64,000 nt of DNA, taken from positions 88,288,001 to 88,352,000 of the forward strand of contig CM034546.1 in NCBI GenBank assembly GCA_020055645.1, in the 5' to 3' direction. Positions 51,814 to 64,000 of this stretch are shown in pieces (the stretch's first letter is position 1; each line of letters begins with the position of its first letter). The notes under the pieces were generated by a model. The model made no database searches. It saw only the letters and a program-made list of their open reading frames with translations, and was not told where the DNA came from. Source of the stretch: Tomocerus qinae (taxonomy: Eukaryota > Arthropoda > Collembola > Entomobryomorpha > Tomoceridae). Made by a program: the position numbers and the translations under genes.

Positions 51814-54800
51814 TATAGACGTACTTGAAATGCCGATTCAAATTACTAACAATAAATAAGGTATGTTGGGGTAGTGTGATCTGTTCTGACATTTCAACTA
51901 CTTATTACCCTGTACTGAATAAACAATAATATCTGTATCATCCTTTTTTACAAGTAGTAATAGACAGTTAAGTACTGGTATATGCTGAAGAAGAATATTA
52001 TATACAATTCCGGTGGATTGTTAGAAGATTCTTCAGCCCCAGAAATAAAGTTGGCTTAGAAAAGAGACGACTAATGATGCATTCTCCAGAGCCCTTCTTC
52101 CATTTCCATCTATTTCTACAACGGAATTACACGCCTCGCTCTGACTTGCTCTCCATCAATTTGTGTAGAGTAGTAGTAGGGATACTGCAGTGGTGGAGGA
52201 AACCTGCAAACTGCCATAGAACACTCACACAGCCCGTCCTCTCGTCACTTTCACTCTCCACCAAATGGACTCGACCACAAATACAACTGAACACCAAAGT
52301 GTGCGTATAGAGTGGTACGGACTCTGAGCCTTACAGCTAGATCTGGAAATAAGACCACGTCCTTTAGTTAACCACACATTCTCCCTTAGTCCTTCGTAAG
52401 TGCCTATATGGATTCTGTTTCGCCATTCAACTTCTTTATATGCAGCACACCCTATAGAATAGCATACACTACATACCAAATATTATTATAAGTACTATAT
52501 AACACTAGTAGATACAATGTCATACTTTAGGAGTATAATACACATCTTCCATATCGCATTGCATACTCATGGCCTCATATTATTATGTAACGGGCTAGCG
52601 ACAGCGTTTTGCTGCCCTCCATTGCATAGTAATGTCTTATGCTACTCGAATCGTCTTTGTGTTCTACCTCACTGAAACCGAAATGCACAAACCATTACAT
52701 TATCTCTAATCTGAACATAACCGAGTCCACTTGTTTAGCAATTCAATGCTCAGTGCAACTGACTAAGGCGGACGAAGGAGCTAATAAGACAGAAGCAGGT
52801 GTACTTATACTGTAAATACAGAGAGCAATTCCACTTAAACCTCTGGAATTGGTTTTGAAATGGATATAATAATGTACATGGAAATAGATGTGCAACTAGA
52901 TATATCTGATGAGATTTAGCTGCAGGAGTTAGTGAATGAATTGACAGAGCGAGTTCTCCAGTCGGGCATCTCATAAAGAATTCATGAGGGCGAGAATATA
53001 AACGCTCCTTTCATTAACCTTTGACGTGTTATCCCTCTATTGAATTTTAAATGTCTTTCCGTCACAAGAAATTACTTTCCCTTCTTCGGCCATTTATCTA
53101 CTGGGACGACTCTGTCTGCTTAGATTCCACCTTTGCTCTCGTCTTTCTAATAACTTACACCTACTTTTCAACTCAATCGAACTCTTTATTTATTGGATTT
53201 CCTTCATTTTCTTTTTTTACGAAAATGTTGTTATTCCCAATTCAAAAATTCATTTGTTCTAGTTTGTAAGGGCAATAAGGTACCTCTACGCAGTAGTGGT
53301 GGTAAGTAGTAATTATGTATAGGTATATGTCTTAGCGGGTTTGAAAGTGGCCGTTGGCAATTTAGAAACATTATTACTGTCAGGAGGCAGATAATAAGAC
53401 AAGATAGCTCAACTGTGTTTGTGTCATGTCGAGTGATTGTAATTACAATTGTAATGAAACCAGTTATCACTGAAACCAATCGGAAAAAGTCTTGCCTTAG
53501 CGTGTCCTGTCCTGAAGTGCAAATGCAGATAGAGATGCAGACCCACACCCACTGCGCCTGAACTGCATTGCATTCACTATGACTCTGTCTACTGTCTGCG
53601 TGAATCAGGGTACTAATGATTTTGCTCTTATTTTCCATGATGGACACAAACACATGTAGGAATATAATGACCTAGTTGTACATAAATCTAGTTTACTTTT
53701 ACTTTATTATTTTAGTATGGCACTTAGTACACTTCTTGGCTTGTTATGTTAATGGACAGGGCAAACCACTTCAAACATCAGTACGTAACGCATAAACAGG
53801 ACGGTTTGAAATGATTGAACAGAGAGTAAATATGATATTGACATATTGATGGAAAGTAAATAAATCAAAGGAGACAACTCAACTGCGGCCCGTTTGATTC
53901 CACTCTGTTGCGAGACGAAAGGATATTAACTGCAGATTACTTTCGGATATCAATTTCTGTCGTGTTGATAAAAGCGAGATAAGCCTTGCATATTTCTTGT
54001 GTATATACATCTCAAAATCATTGACCAGAAGAGGTAATACTATCCAAAGAGCAAATAAATAACAATCCACAAACTATCTCCTAGCAAATTATTCACAGAG
54101 ATCTCTTTAGAGTTATTATCATAACTTATACAGCAAATGCAATTCCACCAACTACCAATAGGATTCCAGTATCTGGTAGATAAGTTACAAATAAACAACC
54201 ACACATTAAGCATTAGAGTACTTTGGAAATTGTATTCGTAGTCTGCAGCGCAGCGTCAGCCGTCTTTAAAAATGGACAGTCTTTTTACAGAAATGTTTTA
54301 TAGTAATTGGAAATGATGCCCCTTGTAGTACTAGACTATTCTTTACATAACATCAGTACATATAAATACAATAATAATAATACAATGTCTAAAGATGTTT
54401 TACTGGTAAAAATGAATGAATCTGGGTGCGTGGAAACAGGTAATGTTAGAGGAGCTATTGTTGTCGCATTTTAAGGAATAAATCATTTGTGGCAGACGAC
54501 CATGTAGTGCAGGGATGCTACTTGCATTACTTAACAGTGTGGCTAATGATCTGCATACACAATTCCCTGATAAACCTTTAAACACATTTTTGTCTTGATT
54601 AGCCGTTCACGGATAACCTGAGAAGGGCATGGCAAGTATCTAAATATTTATTCATACATGCACGTAGAAATGTTTTGTGTTTACATTAGTACTCACTTTT
54701 CGTTCCCTTGTTTTTAAGCTGCACCATTGATATGTAAGTTATATAAGTATCGCTATTTTAGTTTTCAAATGGCTACCTATGCACTTCTCTTGATAGAGTT

Positions 54801-55664
54801 GGCAGCAGGTTTTGCCAGCCGACCGAACCGGTCTGCCTTTTACATAACGTATAAGCTGTAGCTTGGCTAAAAGCTATTTGTTTCCTAACCTGTGCAATTA
54901 ATTTCACATGGAACATTTTAGCACATTACAATAGTGACCGGTTCTTAAGTGTAAAGATTTAGCACCAAACGCGATTGCGTTGCAAATGACGAATGAGCTA
55001 TTCAGATTGTATTAATATTCTAAGTGCATGTAGAGAACTTGCAGAGTCGTATAGAACGTTCGTTAGATAACGATCCCTTTAAGTGTGCATAAATCAATTA
55101 TATCGCAGCCTCCGCTGTGTTAACGCAGCACTATCCTCATTAAATTGCGTGCTTCCTTTTCGGCGTGATTCAACTTAAATTCGCTAACAATAATATTCAA
55201 TATTTTATTGGGATTCCATACCCTCTCTTAAGTACGGTGCTTATTAGAGCTGAACCAAACCCCTTCGTAATGGTTCAAATCAAGGCTGTATTTGTAGCCC
55301 AAGGGAATTCCTTGTTACCACTTTTATGCACCTAAACCTGTAATAAACGTCATTTGTAAGTAGTTTATGTCACCTCTGTTGTAAAACATAAACAAATTTG
55401 GTCTTAACAACATCCACCCACTCAACTGATAGCAGGAACAATACGAAGCCTGAACTTAGCTTTTTTACGACCTCTTGAATATTTGTTTTTGTTGCACATA
55501 GAAATATTATTGGGCATTGTATGCACCGAGACCTAGCAATATTAACTTTTGTTTGACGCGCGTGTTTCTCCCTGTGAGTCCGTTATTTACAATCTCATAA
55601 CATCCGCACTCAAAATTCCACTTAACTGGAAGAACATAAAGAAATGAGAAAATTAATGGTTTAC
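51814..55664. other. Intronic stretch between MITE and exon 2
   Basis: About 3.9 kb of AT-rich DNA. The minus-strand ORF at 53231-53653 (140 codons) is the longest of the window but has no recognisable domain. The recurrent GTTAACGCAGCA motif is at 55110-55130. Nothing else supported. Confidence 0.45.
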
Positions 55665-55710
55665 CTGCCACAGGTGACAATTTCGTTACCACAGCCCATC
55701 GTGTTTTCCA
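55665..55710 (-). CDS. DOK7-like: Dok-7-like docking protein, exon 2 (residues 20-34 plus one base)
   Basis: A 46-base exon encodes WKTRWAVVTKLSPVA plus the first G of the next codon. The acceptor is a classic pyrimidine tract (gttacttttacag) and the donor is gtaaac after GCAG. W-K-x-R-W-x-V-x-x-K-x-S-P-V-A is the Dok-7 signature for the second and third strands of the PH domain, and the leading W joins the K-K of exon 1. From memory, human DOK7 exon 2 is also 46 bp (c.55-100) and ends at the same A-D codon, so both the length and the phase fit an ancient intron pattern. The split codon G|AT (Asp) is completed by the exon at 1628-1729, about 53.9 kb away. I see no plausible in-frame exon between them that would keep the PH reading frame. 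Confidence 0.88.
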
Positions 55711-58700
55711 CTGTAAAAGTAACAATAAAATCATAAAATACAAAATGCAATAACACCAAAAGTTAACTGAACAAGCAACAGTAACGGACTAGCATGCATT
55801 ATGTCTACTACATACAGGTACAATCCCATTTGTGACGAGTACTAAAATAACAATAAACGATTTTCAACAGTTGCTCTGCTGTACAGATAATAATACTAAA
55901 TAAAGCTGTGAATACATGTATATATGTAATACAATACAGAAGCAATATTTTATTTTTTAAATCTCTTGCTCTATTAGTTACATTATTTTTTTTAAATTAT
56001 GCAGCATACTGCGAAAACAAGAACATTCATTTAAATGCAAAAAAGTAGTTTGCCTTTTCAATAATAAAATCTCATTATTGAGACATTTAAATTGCAATGT
56101 TGCAGATGTGATTTATTTATAACTGATGTCCATTAATTTGTGGACACACTGTGGAATAATACAGTTATATAGGAATATTATGACAACAAATCAAAATAAT
56201 GATGAGGATGATATATTGAATGTTTCAACATTTAATGTTGACATATTAGCATGAAAAAGTAATAAATATAAACATCAGAAGGTCTACGTAGGGATTTAAT
56301 TTGATAGGCTCATAATTTTATTGGTACTATAAACATCATTCCAGTGAGATCATAAATATCATAAGTTAGCTTGCATTGCCTAGATTGTATAGACCTTCCT
56401 TTGATGTGACAGAGGGTGATTGGGTCTGAATCTGAATGCATCTCACTGACTCTATTTTGGAGAAAACATAGAACGGGCAAGAAAATTGAATGGAAAAGAA
56501 TTCCGTAGACAGTTGACTTTTTTCTCAAGCTGTGAGAGAAGAGTGAGTTAGCTCGAGTTGCATAATGTCGTACGGGTGAGTGAGTATTTTTGGTAAGTAC
56601 TGCTGGAGTGACTTAGGGGAGAAGTTAAAATGTAAAAGGAAAGTGCATCCATAAGTGCAAAGATGTCATATTCCCCTTTTGGCACTGCATTTTGGCCATA
56701 AAGAAGGAAGGAGTTGACAAAACTCGTCTCGTCTTACATTCAATTCCGTTCGTATTGAATATAATCGAAATCTTAAGGGAGATGCAGAGGGAAAATCTAG
56801 TAGTCGTTCTAGTACCGAGTAATCTAACTCAGCTGTGAGCATGTTTCTTAGAGCTAAATGCGTAGGCGTCGTTGGGGGTAAAAGATAATCCCATAAAGTA
56901 AATGCACTCTAAGGACGGACGACGGGCTGGATGGAAATGTTGGCAATTTCGAGGCAGACCATGTCCAAACCATTTCTCCAGTCACACAAAGCCCAGTCGA
57001 GAGATAAAAAATAAAATATGAAATTAATGGAGAAAACAGTGAAATATTATGGACAGACATTTTCCTTCATTGTCTTTAACTGTTTATGAGAAGAGATCTG
57101 CTTTATTTTATTTATTGGACAGCTCTTGCGTCTTGTGTGGTGAAACTTGTACACATAAAGAAAAGACAAGTCTTTTAATTCGACTGGACTGTGCAGACTG
57201 ACTGGTCTGTCTGGAACTGCTGGAGGGCCACGAAAATAGCCAGAGATAGTAAACAAAGACGTGACAACAATTCCACACTGTCCCATTTACTTGCTTGTTA
57301 CGCAATGGACTTCATTCTTTTTTGTTACTACAATCCACATTGTTATTTTTCTCTTACGTGATAAGCTTAATAAATTGGCGAGAGTGGAGTTGGAAGTGTT
57401 TTCAAGTGGACAATCCAATTTGACACTCTTTCTGTCACTCGATTCATTGCACTTTCGCATTTAGGTGGACTCGAATGTTGCCATTTCATTTTGCGATTAG
57501 GATCGAGATCGTAAAGTGTCGCCGTGCTCTACTCGTCTGTGCTTGACATGAGTTGACAATCAGCAAGACAGCTCGACAGAAATTAAGATCATTGCTATTG
57601 TAATTGGATCTCTAATGTTGTAATTTAAGTAGTGCCAGTAAAAAAATTGTCACAAAAGTTTCGACAGTCTTTGTTTACTTCCTGTAAATGTCGACGTGGA
57701 TGTAGCAAGAACAAGAAAGATGTCTTCAATTTCCTCGTTTATTTACGACATTTGCTCTTGGACAGTTGAACGAGTCGAAATATTTTATCGAGCCACCAGT
57801 CCACGCAGCTACATGAGGCATTACGGAGCCAAAGTATGTATAAGAAGATATCAAAGCACCGGGTTATGAACTTTTTACGGGGAAAGAGTCTAAAGACAAA
57901 CTCTTCCCAAATAAAGTTTCATCTAGTAAACTAAACTGACTTACAATAACTAAAGTTTTGATATATTTTAATATAATGTCGGAAAATGACAAGCACCTAC
58001 TCGGCTTCAGCTTCTAATGTTTGTCTCCCAGATGTATTACTTCTTTCAGCTAAACGAGAGAATAGAATCCACCAACTTCCTCTCACAAAAGTTTTCCATT
58101 GAAATTCTGCAGAACTAAGCGCAGAGAAAAGTTATTAACTAACATCAGTTGAATTATATGAACTCGAATGAGCCTTTTTTCAACCGTTCAACTAACGGTG
58201 ACTTTGTATGTAAGTAACATAAGTTTCACATCCATTTCAGAATTCCATATTTCCACAAAATACATGTCGTGAAATGAACCACAGCGTTGAATTGGCAATA
58301 TCAACAAACCAAAGCAAGGCAGCTCGGTTTTCGTTGCAACTTTTAATGAAACTGAACCATTCAATATATCAACACCTCCTCACGATTGTCTGAATTATTA
58401 TAGCATTAAACATTTGAACTATTACGTATGTTATGGGATAAACTACAATGAAATTTAGATGATGCAACTAAAATAGTTTGAAAATTATTATGATTAAAAC
58501 CACATCATGTAGCTGTCTAGCGCATACAAGTTCGTACTTCTTACACGCTGGTAGACTAGACACCTTAATTAAACAGATTTAATTGCTAGCTATAATTATG
58601 TAGATTATAAATATTTGATCAACATAGAAAAAGTGGTTTATTTGAATATTCTTTCTGTCGTAGTAAGCAAGAGATTCTAAGCAGATGTACTTTTTAAACG

Positions 58701-59068
58701 GTTTTCAATGTCACTGCTTCCAACAAAGGCTAAAGTAGTGCAGTAAAACAAACGTTTACATTGTATATTGGAACAATTACAAACATGACATGCTGTTGTG
58801 ATCACGAAAACACGAAACTGTTGCAGTACCCCAACCCATAATTAAGTTGAAAAATAAAGCTTTGTATGGAATTGTGGATCTCTTGTTACCAATAATAACT
58901 AGATAAATATATAGCAGCATACTTTACATCTTATTAGTGTACACAAACATAGTACATACGAATTACAATGTGATATAGAAAGAACAAGGCAAGTAGGCGT
59001 TTTATTAGTGTTAGCTGTGCCTATTGTACAAAAGCGAATAAAAAAGTATATGATTGTAAGTAACTGAC
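55711..59068 (-). other. Intron 1 of the Dok-7-like gene (~3.4 kb)
   Basis: This stretch lies between donor gtcagt after exon 1 and acceptor ttacttttacag before exon 2. It is AT-rich with no repeat, ORF or RNA gene that I can support. Several overlapping short ORFs on both strands near 56850-57460 look random in composition. Confidence 0.7.
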
Positions 59069-59125
59069 CTTTTTTCCATCACGGAATTTACAATGACCTT
59101 CAATCAGAGAATTAGCGTCCACCAT
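59069..59125 (-). CDS. DOK7-like: Dok-7-like docking protein, first coding exon (residues 1-19)
   Basis: Read on the minus strand, an ATG in good context (aaaaATGG) opens a 19-codon exon, MVDANSLIEGHCKFRDGKK, ending in AAG and followed directly by the donor gtcagt. The motif E-G-x-x-K-x-R-D-G-K-K is the start of the pleckstrin-homology (PH) domain of Dok-7 family proteins. In vertebrates Dok-7 is a cytoplasmic adaptor that binds membrane phosphoinositides through this PH domain and activates the receptor kinase MuSK through its PTB domain; the arthropod partner is not evident here. The exon ends in phase 0 and joins the exon at 55665-55710 to restore the expected K-K-W-K-x-R-W string. I saw no in-frame upstream ATG close by; the 5' UTR and promoter were not identified. 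Assignment rests on recognised residues and splice phase, not on a database search. Confidence 0.85.
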
Positions 59126-61521
59126 TTTTAATGTTTGTATTTTGGATTGATACTCGCTAACAAATTAACAAGTACTAATCACTCACTTAGAAACGATGTC
59201 ACTTAACTAGTATAATCTCCTGTAATTAGGACGCAGAAATAAACCGGACTACTTGAGTCTGTTTACGAAACCGCACTCGTTGTTCTATTTCATGACACAG
59301 GTAAGAAAACCGCATCACTTCATCCTAAATGTATTGCAATAAGTAAACTTTTTTTGCGACAACAATGCAATTACTACACCCAAGTTTTATGTATACCAGT
59401 TAACTAGTCTCAGTACTAGAGTCCATTAGGGCGAGTGGAAAAGAATCATTAACTGGGCAAAACAGAGTTTAATAAATGAGAGGATGATTCTCTCAAGGAT
59501 TAACGATCCGTTTCAATTGTAGTTCAATCCCGTATACACAGACAGACAGAAGATATCAGTTCTGTCTAGTTACACCTGCTATACTACCTCAGGATGTTAG
59601 AGTAGTGCATGCATTGAGTATCATAGTGCCATTGTGACTACACCGGAGTTCCCCTCATTAAATCAAATGGTTTCGAACAGGTAAATAAACGGAGACGGTT
59701 CTATCTCAACCAAGAGATAACACTTGGTGCAGTCTCCACTCGCAATAACAATCTAAGGAGTTGAAACGCGGCTGTGTAATAAGTCAGTGGTAGATGAGTG
59801 GAAGACGAGCAATGGCGATTGAATTCTGTCGGATTCTCTCACTCGCATTCTTCCTTCAACACATTTAATTTTTGAGAAGAGTAGTACATAGTAGTACCTG
59901 AAGGATTAGATAGATAAGTGGTGAGCACTGTTAGTAGTGGTGAGCATTTGTGGCTGGAGGTGCATTTGATCTGATCTGTGAGTATTTGGCATGACGCTTT
60001 TGTGGTGGAGTGATGCTCATCGTGAATGCGATCCTCCTTTGCTCCTTTTCGTCAGATGCGAAATTGCTTTCATCCTTTTGTTTTTCTATTCCTTTTTCTG
60101 CCTTGCTCGGCTACACGTTACCTTCGGGAAGGTCAGAGTCGAATTCAATTCAAGTCATGCATCTCCTACCTTTATGCATTTTACATATACTTACATTACC
60201 AGTCCCGAGTCTGCACAAACTCAAACAATCTCGTCCACCAATTCTGAGACTCAGCTCCTACATATACCACACTAAAAATACGTAATCTCTTCAATTATAA
60301 ATTCCTTTGCATCTGAATTAGTAATTGTAACACCTGGGTCGCTCTTTCGACTTTGTCTGCATGTGGTCTTCAGATTATGAAATCTCTGCTCTTGCAAAAC
60401 ACTCGCATCCCTTTCTTCTATTTTATTCTAAGACACCTAGTATAACACATTCAGTATTGCTTTGATTTAACTCAAGATTTAAAGGAGCTATTTATATAGC
60501 TTTACAGATGCTAATATTTTATTCTTCCACTTTGTTTTGTTGTGTAACAAATTTAATTCAGGAGTTCGCCCTAAAGCATTGAATTGAAAAGGAATAACTA
60601 AGTTTAGGATTCACATTGAAGTGGGAGCGGAGGACGATCTGTGCAAAGCCTGTTTGTTTGTCACTGGAAATCTTTCAATGTCATTCTTAATGTATTTTTT
60701 GCAAGAAAACTCTGCGCATCACGATCAACAACACAATCTTAACTCACATCTTCCCTTCAATTTGTTTTCTTTTGTTAAAAAAGGATATTGATTTGCTTTT
60801 TTCACCGCTACAAGATGTGAACTATAGTAGGAGGTTGTAGTTAGGTAGAGTAGAACCTGAGTTTGGATTAAACTGCCAAAGCAATGTTCCAAATACAACC
60901 TCCCATCCAAAATTGAATCCAAGAGCCTGAAGCCAAAAACGAAGTCAGGAGTGCAAATGCAAAGGATTCTAAAGAGGAAGACAAACAATTAGGAAAAATC
61001 AGAATTTGCAATGTTGAATCTGAATGCAGCAGCGGTACATTAACATATTACATACGCAAATATTAAGGTACTTTGGTGTTTGCTCACTTTACTTTGGGTA
61101 GTACATGAAAGAACAAATCTTTGCACTTATCTCAGTCTGACTTTAGGTAGTTGAGTGTTTCATTCTCTGCATTAGATTTCAAGTGAACTTTTAGCCGAGA
61201 GTGTGTCTTGTATCATTTTTTGTCCTTAGAAGGACACTCTTACAAAATAAGCATCTGTGCGACATAAATAACATTTCTATCCGTCTCTCCTTATGTTTTG
61301 AGTAGCTAATAAAGCTTTATCTAGCCTACGTTTTTGCATCAACTTTTATCTAGAGTTGATTCGGCAGCTTATTACATAGCCAAGTGCAATAAAGCACAAG
61401 CTATCAGTCTCTCAGCAATTTCTTCCCATCCTCCTACCAAGTAAGTCGACTTTAATTTCCTCTCTGCAAATACTTACTCAGCACTTATGGGTAATAAGTC
61501 TTTTCAGCAGCAAGTAGGATC

Positions 61522-61554
61522 ACAGGGTGTAGAGTATTTCTCCCCACACCCTGT
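61522..61554. repeat. Hairpin, 9-bp perfect stem
   Basis: ACAGGGTGT and ACACCCTGT pair across a 15-base loop that itself contains a short GAG/CTC pair. Role unknown. Confidence 0.5.
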
Positions 61555-61961
61555 AATTCGCTTGGATAACTAAAAATCAAAATGATTTATTCCGTGAAAT
61601 CATGTCAGAGCTTTACATTACATTAACTTCTCATCACTCTGTGTTATTATTAGTTTGGTATTGCATTTGCACACAAAAAGGGTTAGCGAGAGGTCAAAAT
61701 TAAAGATTGCTGATTCTGTAGGAAGGCTGGTTCATCAAAGCCACATTATGCACACTGCACTAATATAACCGTAATGGATATATTAGTGTATTATGTAAAC
61801 CTCATAGCAAAATGTTATTAAAAGAAGGATAATCCAATGCTGTGCAAACAAGGGATGAAACGAAACACTTGTGTGAAATAAAACTGTACTGTCTGTCTAA
61901 GTAATTGTCTTGACTCGCAGATATTATACTACACAAGTCAGAGTTATCTCTCCGTCTCGTA

Positions 61962-62011
61962 ACGTGCATTAGAATAATGCACGTGAATCTACGATGAGAT
62001 CTCTCATCGTA
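61962..62011. repeat. Two adjacent perfect hairpins
   Basis: ACGTGCATTA-GAA-TAATGCACGT (61962-61984) is followed after five bases by TACGATGAGA-TC-TCTCATCGTA (61990-62011). Each has a 10-bp perfect stem, and a T-rich run follows. They could be a transposon end, a structured RNA element or a regulatory site; no second copy is seen in the window. Confidence 0.6.
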
Positions 62012-63245
62012 TTTTTATTTGTGCAGGTAATGGAACGAGGAGTAATATAGCGTTCTTACTTACTTTATGGACTTGCCTGTCTGTTTCGTTTGTTTAGTCT
62101 CTCTCCTTAGGCTAAAATTCATACGTGCAATAGAATCCAGTTCCATTTGACTCAATGCTACTCCACTCCACGTACTAACCATTTTACGTCATGTGAATTC
62201 CCCCTGAATCCAATCCTGACTTTTTTACCTGTGCATACTCTACTCACAATCATACTATGGTGTAATGACTTTCTATAAAGTTCGGCTGTACTAGGATTTA
62301 GTGCATTAATGCTGCAGTATAATAAAAGGGCAGGCAGGTGTGCTTACTATTCACTACTTACTACCTACTGTGCGAGCTTTGTGTTTACTACATCCATTGT
62401 ACGTATTTACTGTCCCACTATTAAACTATTATTATCACGACCGTATTTCCCTGGCCTGAGTGCATTTAAACTTCAAACTACTATTGCAGTAAATTTACCT
62501 ATCAATTGTCCCCCTGATTTATATTTTACAAGCTGATGCAACGTAAATTTAGCACATCCGTATAGTAGAGTGTAAGCTTATCAATGAAATAAATTGTGGC
62601 TTATATCTAGCTTGCTCTTACTTCCTTGAAATATTCTGATATGGCCTGAGGTTTGTTGACTTGACTTTGACATTAGAATTAAGGATCCCCAATGTTTAAT
62701 GTTCATGTAGGTGTCTACAAACTCATAAAATACTCAAAAGGATCGACAGCCAATAAAATATCAGAGTCTATCATCATACGATCAAAATTCCCAGAACAGG
62801 CCATATAAATTCCTGCGAAGTTAACAAGAAAATTATTCATTCGTGCTGCAAAGTACATAATATGGAATTATTAAATACCGAACCACACAACTCTGCTTCT
62901 GTACAATAAATGATATTCCATAATGGCCTTCCTCAATGGTATTACGAAATCCAGGATAATATACCATGTCATACTTTATTACAAAATTCTGTGAATTTAA
63001 ACTTTAAATGAATAATCTGTATGAATGCAATGAAGAATTATATGAGGAACGATACCAATGCAATCTAACTACCTATTTTATAATGTGGCCCATAATAGCA
63101 CGTACAGCCCACTAACTAGTTATAAGTGCATACAAGGCACATCTTTCTTTAATTTATGGGTAAATAGTTTGTGCAAGAAGTATGCAGTGTACGCATCTAC
63201 AGAGGAATGCAAATGCAGGCATCTAAACCAAATTCATCTTATCAG

Positions 63246-63420
63246 TGTAGCAGTGGGCTATTAATCTCTGAGAGATGTTTTGTAAACAAAGGTGTCTTCA
63301 AAGAGTTACATCTCCGCCTACACAGATTAGTCGAAGAATTTGACAAGAGAAAGAACACGTCGATTGGCAGACATCCAGTCACCAATGCAAACCATCTAAG
63401 TCTGACTGTTTCTACGAAAG
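63246..63420 (+). CDS. Candidate internal exon of an unrecognised plus-strand gene
   Basis: A 175-base open segment starts after the acceptor aaattcatcttatcag and ends at AAAG, followed by the near-perfect donor GTAAGTAA. It encodes 58 codons plus one base. The peptide includes NKGVFKELHLRLHRLVEEFD, then KRKNTSIGRHPV and a NHLSLTVSTK tail. It looks like a charged helix (L-x-x-R-L-x-x-L-V-E-E) followed by a more extended part, unlike the random ORFs around it. A second acceptor, ttccctcgcag, lies 72 bases downstream. From it the phase-compatible frame runs to a TAG at 63579-63581, so this may be the penultimate exon of a gene ending there. Family not recognised. Confidence 0.35.
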
Positions 63421-63581
63421 GTAAGTAATTGCATGTTCCGAACTATCAGATTAGCATCTACTTGACACTTTACTTAGCTCGTTCCCTCGCAGTCAACGAA
63501 ATTCGAATGTCATTCAAGTCAACACACAAACTTACAGATGTGTATGTATGCCTATGTCGATATGCTGTATCTGGCAGATAG

Positions 63582-64000
63582 AGTTGACGATTATGTACAG
63601 TTTTGTCTCTACTGTGTACCTAATACACATACACGTGTGGATTTATATTTATTTTGTTCTCACGCTCCCTTTAACATGCAATTGCCAACACATACAGGAA
63701 GAGTAGAGGGATAATTCAGCTTATAGCGACCCGGATGTAATTTACCTCCCTTCATTACCACAAGGGGCCCATGACCAACCACCACTCGGCAAATTACACG
63801 TAAATGAAGTAGGTAACCCTATACTGCCTATCAATCGCGAGATAAGTGCAAAGATAGATTTAGTAAATACTGAAATGAGTGAAATGACTAACCACACAAA
63901 GTCAAAGTAAACCGATATATCCGATTTAAGTATATTTTGAATTATTGTATACACAAAAATGAGAGACTTCTTAGAGACTGGTTATTTAAAATTTCTGGCA
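63582..64000. other. Right-end stretch
   Basis: AT-rich DNA with no supported gene or repeat. The minus-strand ORF at 63742-63954 has no recognisable features. Confidence 0.5.

Larger units (their letters stand above)
1730..55664 (-). other. Intron 2 of the Dok-7-like gene (~53.9 kb)
   Basis: The intron is bounded by donor gtaaac (just left of 55665) and acceptor tttttgttttcag (just right of 1729). It splits the Asp codon between the second and third PH-domain strands. It carries nearly all the transposons listed separately. Long stretches between them are AT-rich and largely unique by eye. No internal exon was found that would keep the Dok-7 reading frame. I also looked for ratchet-type recursive splice sites (pyrimidine tract, CAG followed by GTAAGT on the minus strand) and saw no convincing one. 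Confidence 0.75.
59126..63245. other. Region upstream of the Dok-7-like start codon
   Basis: It should contain the 5' UTR and promoter of the minus-strand gene, but no TATA box or initiator could be assigned with confidence. Three hairpins are visible: 61522-61554, 61962-61984 and 61990-62011. Overlapping plus-strand ORFs at 59991-60285 look random. Confidence 0.45.

Noticed and set aside
53231..53653. 140-codon minus-strand ORF, the longest in the window
   Set aside because: No domain or family resemblance. A possible short internal exon around TSGQDTLRQDFFRL has a weak donor. Treated as chance.
59991..60285. Three overlapping plus-strand ORFs of 73-94 codons
   Set aside because: Open in all three frames because of pyrimidine-rich sequence; no protein features or clear splice sites.

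Overview
This is an AT-rich eukaryotic window, almost all intron and intergenic DNA. It shows no operons, no bacterial-type gene density, no rRNA or tRNA genes that I can recognise, and no ORF longer than about 140 codons. Three short exons on the minus strand carry the only protein I recognise. Read right to left they sit at 59069-59125, 55665-55710 and 1628-1729. They join in frame, with consensus splice sites, into the first 68 residues of a Dok-7-like docking protein (start of the PH domain). The match to arthropod-type Dok-7 sequences, together with the transposon content, suggests an arthropod with a fairly large genome. I cannot name the species.

Layout. 1-1627 is the start of intron 3 of the Dok-7-like gene. 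1628-1729 is exon 3. 1730-55664 is intron 2, about 53.9 kb, and holds nearly all the other structure in the window. 55665-55710 is exon 2, 55711-59068 is intron 1, and 59069-59125 is the coding part of exon 1. Right of 59126 lies the upstream region. A candidate plus-strand exon of an unrecognised gene is at 63246-63420.

The large intron (and the first 640 bases of the window) is a collection of non-autonomous DNA transposons. There are three copies of a short Helitron-like element (445, 7587 and 14010) and two copies of a second Helitron-like family on the minus strand (10965-13125 and 24570-25448). The larger copy of the second family carries an inserted inverted-repeat element with a TCCG microsatellite and a 40-bp minisatellite of about 13 units. 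A third Helitron-like 3' end abuts that copy at 13126. There is also a TA-flanked MITE (13280-13533) and a nested inverted-repeat complex (29603-32613) that includes a foldback element with 65-bp perfect arms. A hAT-type MITE with a perfect 8-bp target duplication lies at 34694-35435, and a Tc1/mariner-type MITE at 51554-51813. Between these the DNA looks unique and shows little that I can interpret.

The main results are the recovery of a tiny-exon gene with one codon split across a ~54-kb intron, and a well-resolved set of non-autonomous transposons with exact ends. I found no convincing new multi-gene system. Two open reading stretches merit a database search: a 36-codon ORF at 40324-40434 and the candidate exon at 63246-63420.
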